A DNA stretch of 64,000 nucleotides from Rhizomys pruinosus. Lineage: Eukaryota; Chordata; Mammalia; Rodentia; Spalacidae. The position numbers and the translations under genes are program-made. The notes below the pieces were generated by a model. The model was not told the DNA's origin. It did not search any database and saw only the letters and a program-made list of their open reading frames with translations. Each line of letters opens with the position of its first letter. The first letter of the stretch is position 1. The stretch covers positions 516,300-580,299 of the forward strand of contig VZQC01012403.1 in NCBI GenBank assembly GCA_009823505.1. Direction: 5' to 3'. Below, piece by piece: positions 57,916-64,000 of the stretch.

Positions 57916-58934
57916 CCATCTTGAAAGTGAAGTGATAAAATTTCTAGGCAGCTCCTGGCATGTGATACCAATTGACCTTGGATATTTTGATGGCAGGTGA
58001 GGGCTTTGGAGCCTAGGGTGAGACATCTAAGAATTTGTCCTGTTTGTGTGATTTCTTGGCTTTTATCTGCAGCAGCTGACACTGGGGAGAAGGGCACCTG
58101 TAGTTATTAATATTTATTATTGTTTTGAAAGTGACATCAAATTGCCACTGTAGCTGCAGTTTCTACACTTAAGACTTCAGGGAGCATAGTTATGTGGCGT
58201 CGGAAAGTTGCATGAAACCTTAGGGGGGAGCTCAGAGAGCTGGCTGGAAAAGAGAAGATGAAAGTTAGGCATTCTCGTCAGGACCAAGAAATGCAAAGAA
58301 GAAGAAATGCAGGGACATTTCCGGAGGTAAGACCGGATGAATGAACATAGGCCTTCCACAGACATATGGAGTTAGAAGCTCTCAGAAGTCCTAGGAGGCT
58401 TTCAACAGGACCTGGCCTAACACTGTTCCCTGAGCCCCTCTTGCTAAAGGCTCTCCGCATTGAGATATTTGGTTCTTAGCTGTTTTAATTCTTAGCATGA
58501 GAAATCTCTATATGGCATGTGACAGACATCTCTACCCAGGGATGAAACACCCACTTACGCAGTAAAGAGTAGAAGTGACGAACCCAGGGAGCCTGTGCTG
58601 CAGGAAGAGGGTATCAGACAAGGGAAGCACGGGTGTCTGCAGAGCAGTTCATGGATGAGGCCCCTCAGCACACACAGCTAGTGGTAACTCTAGCATGTCC
58701 CATAGAGAGGCTTGTATCAGGATGGCCATTTGCTAGTCAGAGGATGTTAAAGGGACACATGCTGTGGTTCAACAAGAGTGGGCTTTGATGACACATTTAG
58801 TTACAAAAGCAGAGTATATAAGACCTAGTAATTATGGTCTGTGGTGGAATCAGCTTGGTATATGGTGGACATTTTTCTCTTTCTCTGCTCTCCAAGGGCT
58901 CCTAGTTCTAAAGCAGAGACAGTTTCCACCTCAG

Positions 58935-59350
58935 GCTCTGTGCTGGACAGCTTTAGTGTCAACTTGACACACCTGGGTCGAGGAGGCCTCAGTAGGGGAC
59001 TTGGCTCCATCAGACTGGCCTGTGGCCACATCTGTGGGTATTGTCTTGATTGTTGAGCAGTGTGGAGGGCCCAGCCCACTATGAGTGGTGCCACCCTGGG
59101 CAGGCTGTTGTGTACAGTATAAGAGAAAGCAGGCTGGGCATGGGCCAGAGCAAGCAAGCCAGTAAGCAGCACTCCTCCATGGCCTGTGCTTTGGCTCCTG
59201 CCTCCAGGTTCCTGCCCTGAGTTCCTATGCTGGGCTCCCTCAGTAATGATTAACTGTGACCCAGAAGATGTGAGCCTAATAAACCCTTTCCTCCCCAAGT
59301 TGGAATTGGTCAGAGTGTTGTGTCACAGCACTGGAAAGGACACTAGAACA
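58935..59350 (+). mobile_element. Rodent LTR-type interspersed repeat, sense
   Basis: The only sense copy of the 4288-type family: tagtgtcaacttgacacacc, gggcccagcccactatgagt, gtataagagaaagcaggctg, taagcagcactcctccatgg, then aataaaccctttcctcccca at 59278-59297. The AATAAA is therefore in the same orientation as Vstm4 transcription. A TATA-like stretch (gtataaga) precedes it by about 160 bp, as in an LTR. Confidence 0.6.
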
Positions 59351-60394
59351 GGCTCCATGTGTGCACTGCTTGGGTGGCCAACATCACTCATTCCAGACAG
59401 TTTGCAGGAACATTCTGTCCTCTGCCCATTCTTGGGCCCAGATGGCTTTTGGTCTTGGGCACCAGATATAGTTCCAGCTTCACAAGACCCCAGCACTTGT
59501 CTTGACTCCTCTCACCAGGGAAGGATTTTGAGCAGCTAGAAGACCTCAACTTAATACAAACTTCAGGTGCACTGAAATGTTAACGTCCCTTTCTGGTACC
59601 TTCTCTTTAAGGAGTTGGCTTAAGCCCAAAGAAACTGTTATAAATCTGGCTCAAATAACCATCTTGCTGTCCTGAATTACTAGTTCTTTGTTATCCAGGT
59701 TGGTCCCAAGGTCCTTACTTCAGGACTAGTGAGTCACACCAACCTGCATCAGATCCCACATCCTTTCCATCGGGAAGAGCTTGGGCTTTTGTAAGGTCTC
59801 GTTTACTCATCTGAGAGGGCTGGAGATTATGGGGTCAAGCCCTGTCCACAGCAGCAGCAGACAGACACAGACATAGCTATAACCACTAACTTTGATTTCT
59901 GGTGAAAAGAAAAAGAAAGTTTATTCAGAATTCGTTCAATGCCATATGAAATTTGGGTCACCTACTTTGCCCAGCCTCCTGGGGTGGCACTGCAGCGCTC
60001 AGGGAGGTACTCTCTTTCCCCTCTTTACCTGCCTGGTCTGCCCTGCCTTGGCATTTGTTCATCAGTGCTGTATCTGTGGGAGGACATGTACTGGAGCAGG
60101 CATGGTATATAATACTGGCAGAAATTTTCCCCATAGTGTTCAAGTTGAAACTTGCAGTCCTTCCCTCGGGGCTGCAACGTGGCACCAGGAAAACCTTTAG
60201 TGGTGGCAGCATGTTTCGAGCGGGGCATCATGAAATGTCTGCGCTGTCTGCCTGGGCTGGGTGCTGGGCTGACACTTTAGCCCTTGCATGCCTGTGATGT
60301 GAAAGTTTTTTGACTGGAGTTAGGATCACCTGGGAGACTAGTGAGGCGCATGTTGGCTCTGTCTGTGATGGGAGCTTCCTGGGAGAATGACCTG

Positions 60395-60602
60395 CTATGA
60401 ATGCGGACAGCGTTGTCCTATGGACTAGGAGTCTGCACTAAATAAAAGGGGGAAAAGGGTCTCTCCTGTCTCCGTCTCTGTCTCGTCTCTGACTCTATCT
60501 CTCTCTTTCCTGGTCTGCCTTGTCATGGACTACTCTGCTCCATGAACCAAAATAAATCCTCCTTTCCTCAAATTGTTTCTTTCTGGCATATTTGTCACCA
60601 TC
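60395..60602 (+). mobile_element. LTR-like 3' end, sense
   Basis: A CT-rich stretch (tctctcctgtctccgtctct) then ccaaaataaatcctcctttc and ttctttctggcatatttgtc, the polyadenylation region of another rodent LTR-type repeat. Its upstream limit is unclear. Confidence 0.4.
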
Positions 60603-60611
60603 AGAAAAGTA

Positions 60612-60770
60612 GAGCTGGGCACGGTAGCGCACACCTTTAATCCCAGCACCCAGGAGACAGAATCAGGCAGATCTCTGTGAGTTCAAGGCCAGCTTGGTCT
60701 ACATAGTGAGCTCCAAGCCAGCTGGGACTAAAGAAAGACCCTGTCTCAAAAAAGACCAAAAGAAGAAAAA
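60612..60770 (+). mobile_element. B1 SINE
   Basis: A full-length sense copy (gagctgggcacggtagcgca, cacctttaatcccagcaccc, agaccctgtctcaaaaaaga). Flanked by agaaaagta at 60603-60611 and 60771-60779. Confidence 0.94.
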
Positions 60771-61673
60771 AGAAAAGTAATGACTATAACATCTTATTGA
60801 GGCTCTGCTGACCCACGTGACACTGGTAACAACCCTGCGAGAGTGCTCCCTGGGGCCAGTCACCCATCTTACAGACGGGATGGAGACCCACAGAAATAAA
60901 TGACTTGTCTCTGCTTCTGTGGTTTAGACTTCTGCCCCATTTTCAGTTACCAGTATCTACTCACTAAATCCAGTTTTTTCCAGGTTCTGGAGGGACAGAG
61001 ACTCCAGGAAGTGGCCAGGCGTGGACAGTTTATCTCTTACAAGAGCCTTCACACATGCCACCTCCTGCCTGGCCCATGCTGGAGTCAGAAAAACATCCCC
61101 TTTCAACAACAGGCTCCCCACAAAGAGCACTTCTCTCTGATCGCTTTGCCCCCTAATTTAGAGGGAGTTTCCAGGATCGTTTTTCGTCTTTTTGGCTCGG
61201 CACCAGCAATACTTGTCTTCCATGTGAGAGACAAAGTATAAGGCTGTTCCAATTCAAGATGTCCCATAACTTCTCTTGCAAGTTAATCATAGGTGGGTTT
61301 TCTTACTTCAAAAGTCCTCCCAGGCTTGGCTCAATGGGAGAAACAGGATTCTGAGGGAAAAGTGTGTTGCGCACACCAGGGCAATGACTCACCATGTAAA
61401 TGAGGTCTTCTTGTTGAACTATGAATTAAAGCTAAATTTGGTTGAATGCAATCTTACTGTTTTGGAGAAAAATGGTGATGACAAGGCAGATCTTTTCAGC
61501 TTAGGAAAAGCCCTGAGCATAATGGCCTAAGTTTACATAAGTGATGTTCCAGAAACATCCATTTTACATGAAAGCTACATAAATAAGTCCAAGTTAAGAG
61601 AAGAGAAAGTAGAAATATGATTGGATTCTGTAGTGTGTGAGCTCACCTGAGGATATTGTGTAAGTCCAGAGAT

Positions 61674-61709
<36 letters not shown>

Positions 61710-61720
61710 AGAGAGGAGAG
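61674..61720. repeat. (GA)n microsatellite
   Basis: Interrupted purine tract of GA units. Confidence 0.93.
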
Positions 61721-61862
61721 AACTGTGCATTTAGTGAAAGTCTGGAGTAACAGGGACATCTCAAAAAAGGATGCATAGAGACAGACACAGAAAATGCCTG
61801 TGTCAACAACAACCAAAGAAACATAGGTGAAAAAGTGTTTCTTCAGGAAATTAATTCTTTTT

Positions 61863-62030
61863 TTTTTTTTTTTTTTGTCTTTTGAGGACAGGGTCTCCCT
61901 GTAGCCCCCGTGTCCTGGAACTCACACTCTGTAGACCATCGTGGCTTTGGTCTTGGAACTCACAAAGATCGTCCGCTGCCTCTTCCTTCCCAAGTGCTAG
62001 ATTAACAGGTACTGGCCACCACGCCCGGCA
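61863..62030 (-). mobile_element. B1 SINE, antisense
   Basis: A long T-run, then gacagggtctccctgtagcc, tctgtagaccatcgtggctt and ccaccacgcccggca. It is bracketed by the 17-bp repeat ggaaattaattcttttt at 61846-61862 and 62031-62047, so a fairly recent insertion despite body substitutions. Confidence 0.94.
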
Positions 62031-62215
62031 GGAAATTAATTCTTTTTTTAACAAATAAACTTAGTCTTAAAGATGGTGACATGGTTGGTTATATATTTTC
62101 ATCAACAAGACAGTCATAAAATGACACTAACTTGTTGGAAATTGTTTTGACACTCTAATTCCAGGGTCCAAGTCCAAAATTAAAAAGGAAGGCCTAAAAA
62201 AAAAAAAAAAAAAAG

Positions 62216-62441
62216 AAAGAGATGGCTCAGCGATTGAGAGCACCGACTGCTCTTGCAGAGGCCCCAGGTTCGATTCCCAGCACCCATATGGCAGCTAAGA
62301 ACCGTCTTTAACTCCAGTTCCAGGGAACTGACGCCCTCTTCTGGCCTCTGAGGCATCGCACGACATAGGTGCACCAATCTACATGTGGACAGTACATTCA
62401 TACACATAAAAATAATAAATAAATTTAAAAATAATAAAAAA
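62216..62441 (+). mobile_element. B2-type SINE, head-altered
   Basis: It starts inside a run of A (62197-62213) and the usual ggggctgg head is replaced by gaaagagatggctcagcgat. The remainder is well preserved (ggttcgattcccagcaccca, ccctcttctggcctctgagg, tacattcatacacataaaaa). It lacks the internal duplication. Possible imperfect target duplication gaaggcctaa/gaaagcctaa. Confidence 0.88.
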
Positions 62442-63285
62442 ATGAAAGCCTAAGAATAGAACACGACTATGCACAACTATACTAGAAAATAAATGAGCAG
62501 TTCACATATTAGAGAATGGCTATGGCTTATCTTCACACTAAAATAAGATGAGAAAATAAAAATTTGAAAGGAGTAAAGAGAGCACTGATCATCTCTCAGT
62601 TCTTGTCGATGAAGCTCCTCAAGCAACCGAGGGCCAGGAGCACAGCATTCACAGATGGCCACAGTTTACAGAGTAGGAGTCTGCAGAGTGTGGGTCTTTG
62701 GACAGGACTCCTATATTAAACTCCACCCACCCAAAGCTCAGGGATCATTTCAGAAAAGGGGGCAGAAAGATTGTAAGAGCCAGGGAGGAGATGCATGACC
62801 ATATGGAAATAGAGTCCTAGCTACAAGCTCCAGGCTCTGCTCAACCTACAGCAATGGTGTCAGCATGCATGAGACCCAGGCAAATTCAAGGAGATAAAAA
62901 CCCAGCACAGAAATGTGGAAATGGGCAGCAGAACCCCATCTTAGTTGAAGAATTATTAGCAGCTGATTTCTATTAAATGAGGAAGAGCTGATCCTATTAA
63001 AAGAAGGGACTCTAGATAGGCTGACTAGACCCAGTGGATGAACCTGCACTGCGGGACATCTGGGGGTGCTAACGTGACACAATCGGCCTTAGCACAAATG
63101 ACAGACTATGAATTCAGTTGGGGGGCTAAGAGAAGATGCCAGTGGGGCAGGGGCTGTAAAGATGATTGAGATTGATTAAGAATTCTATTTGAAATACATA
63201 AAAAATTCAATTAAAATTTACAAAAAAGAATAATACAGGTTAAAACAAAAGAAAATTGCAAAATTGTAATATAATGCAGGTATAT
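62442..63285. other. Intronic sequence without identifiable feature
   Basis: AT-rich with no recognisable repeat. Last sizeable single-copy block of the window. Confidence 0.35.
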
Positions 63286-63287
63286 TT

Positions 63288-63424
63288 TTAAGACAGAGTC
63301 TCACTCTGTAGCCCCAGTTGGCCTGGAGTCACTGTGTAGCCCATGTTGGCCTTAGACACACAGAGATCCACGTGCCTCTGCCTCCTGAGTGTTGGGATTA
63401 AAAGGAGCTGCCAGCATGCCTGGC
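63288..63424 (-). mobile_element. B1 SINE, antisense
   Basis: gacagagtctcactctgtag, ccccagttggcctggagtca, cctctgcctcctgagtgttg and cagcatgcctggct. Only 52 bp separate it from a sense B1. Confidence 0.9.
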
Positions 63425-63476
63425 TGATAATATTATTAAAAAATGTATTAAGAACAGCGTTAACAACTTCTGCCCT

Positions 63477-63656
63477 AGCCAGGCATGGCGGCAGCGCACA
63501 CCTTTAATCCTAGCACTCAGGAAGCAGAGGCAGGCGGATCTCTGTGAGTTCAAGGCCAGCCTGGTCTACAGAGCCAGTTCCAGGATAGCTGGGGCTACAG
63601 GAAGACCCTGTCTCAAAAAAGACCCCCCCCAAAAAAAAGAAAAGAAAAGAAAAGAA
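63477..63656 (+). mobile_element. B1 SINE
   Basis: A well-preserved copy (ccaggcatggcggcagcgca, ggatctctgtgagttcaagg, ccagcctggtctacagagcc) with a C-run then (AAAAG)n tail. Flanked by aacttctgccct at 63465-63476 and 63657-63668. Confidence 0.95.
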
Positions 63657-64000
63657 AACTTCTGCCCTTAAGAACCTGTTTATAGATGCTTTATTTATAA
63701 TTTTCCACCTAAGAAACAACTACGAGTAGATGATGGATATGTAAACCATGCACCATCTCAACAATGGACTATTATTCAATGCTAAAAAGAAATGAGCCAC
63801 CAAATCACCAAAAGACACCAAGTAGCCTTAAATTCCTATTGCCTATTATTCAGTGGAAAAGCCACTCTGCAAAGGCTACAAACTGTGTGCATGCAAGCCT
63901 TAGCATCCCGGGAATGGGAGAGCCAAGGAGGGAGTCAAAAGAAAGATCAACAGTTGGCAGGGGCTGAAGGGAATGAGCAGGAAAAGCACAGAGGACTTTG

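Larger units (their letters stand above)
42940..64000 (+). other. Vstm4: Vstm4 intron downstream of the tail micro-exon (partial)
   Basis: This sequence follows the donor at 42940 and has no further recognisable Vstm4 exon. The expected next exon would begin by completing a Ser or Arg codon (AG plus one base). The first 9.7 kb is dominated by nested L1 copies. The rest has LTR-like repeats, MIR/L2-type remnants and SINEs. The stretches 53780-55220, 55920-56620, 56720-57780, 57920-58930 and 60780-61670 look like single-copy sequence without an identifiable feature. It could include intergenic DNA only if the remaining exons were missed. Confidence 0.65.

Noticed and set aside
60900..61000. Next Vstm4 tail exon
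   Set aside because: There is an acceptor-like tttttccag, but the following codons do not give the expected Ser/Gly/Glu/Thr-containing tail sequence and the phase is wrong.

Overview
This window is nuclear DNA from a muroid rodent. It has dense B1 (7SL-derived) and B2-type (tRNA-derived) SINEs, rodent L1 copies with Lx-type 3' ends, LTR repeats, many simple repeats, and coding exons of only 34-108 bp with canonical GT-AG borders. The commonest young B2-type SINE has an internal duplication that I do not recognise from mouse or rat B2. A cricetid or other non-Mus/Rattus lineage is therefore likely, but this is inference.

One protein-coding gene is recognisable: Vstm4 (V-set and transmembrane domain containing 4), on the + strand. 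Three consecutive internal exons lie at 22258-22326, 31574-31681 and 42906-42939. Their splice phases are compatible, and together they encode the juxtamembrane stalk, the single transmembrane helix with its basic stop-transfer, and the start of the cytoplasmic tail. The V-set exon and the C-terminal exons were not found, so they probably lie outside the window on either side. Nearly everything else is intron.

Layout. 1-22257: upstream intron. It opens with the 5' end of an antisense L1 (1-780), then has B2-type SINEs, a Tigger-like DNA transposon remnant (8010), a 38-bp tandem array (12363), an antisense LTR-like unit (15301), an antisense Lx 3' UTR (18590) and a 46-bp minisatellite with three-unit higher-order structure (19467). 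22327-31573: second intron, with a second Lx 3' UTR copy, a 243-bp interrupted CAG array, a (TC)n(TG)n tract, a tandem SINE pair and a Tigger remnant. 31682-42905: third intron, with a 39-bp, 13-copy minisatellite (34234-34748), a MIR, a solo LTR with perfect 6-bp target duplications (39847-40371) and a young SINE. 42940-64000: fourth, incomplete intron. An old sense L1 (43.7-52.7 kb) was invaded by an antisense L1, which was itself invaded by a 5'-inverted (twin-primed) L1 bracketed by a 14-bp target duplication. After that come LTR-like repeats, MIR/L2-type remnants and B1/B2 SINEs, including a close inverted B1 pair at the right end.

I found no tRNA or rRNA genes, no CRISPR and no intact second gene. 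Most open frames here are translations of repeats. I found no convincing undescribed biological system. The most informative observations are the scattered Vstm4 exons, the nested twin-primed L1, the solo LTR, the SINE subfamily with an internal duplication, and the higher-order tandem arrays. Family names for repeats come from memory of consensus features and need a RepeatMasker run to confirm.
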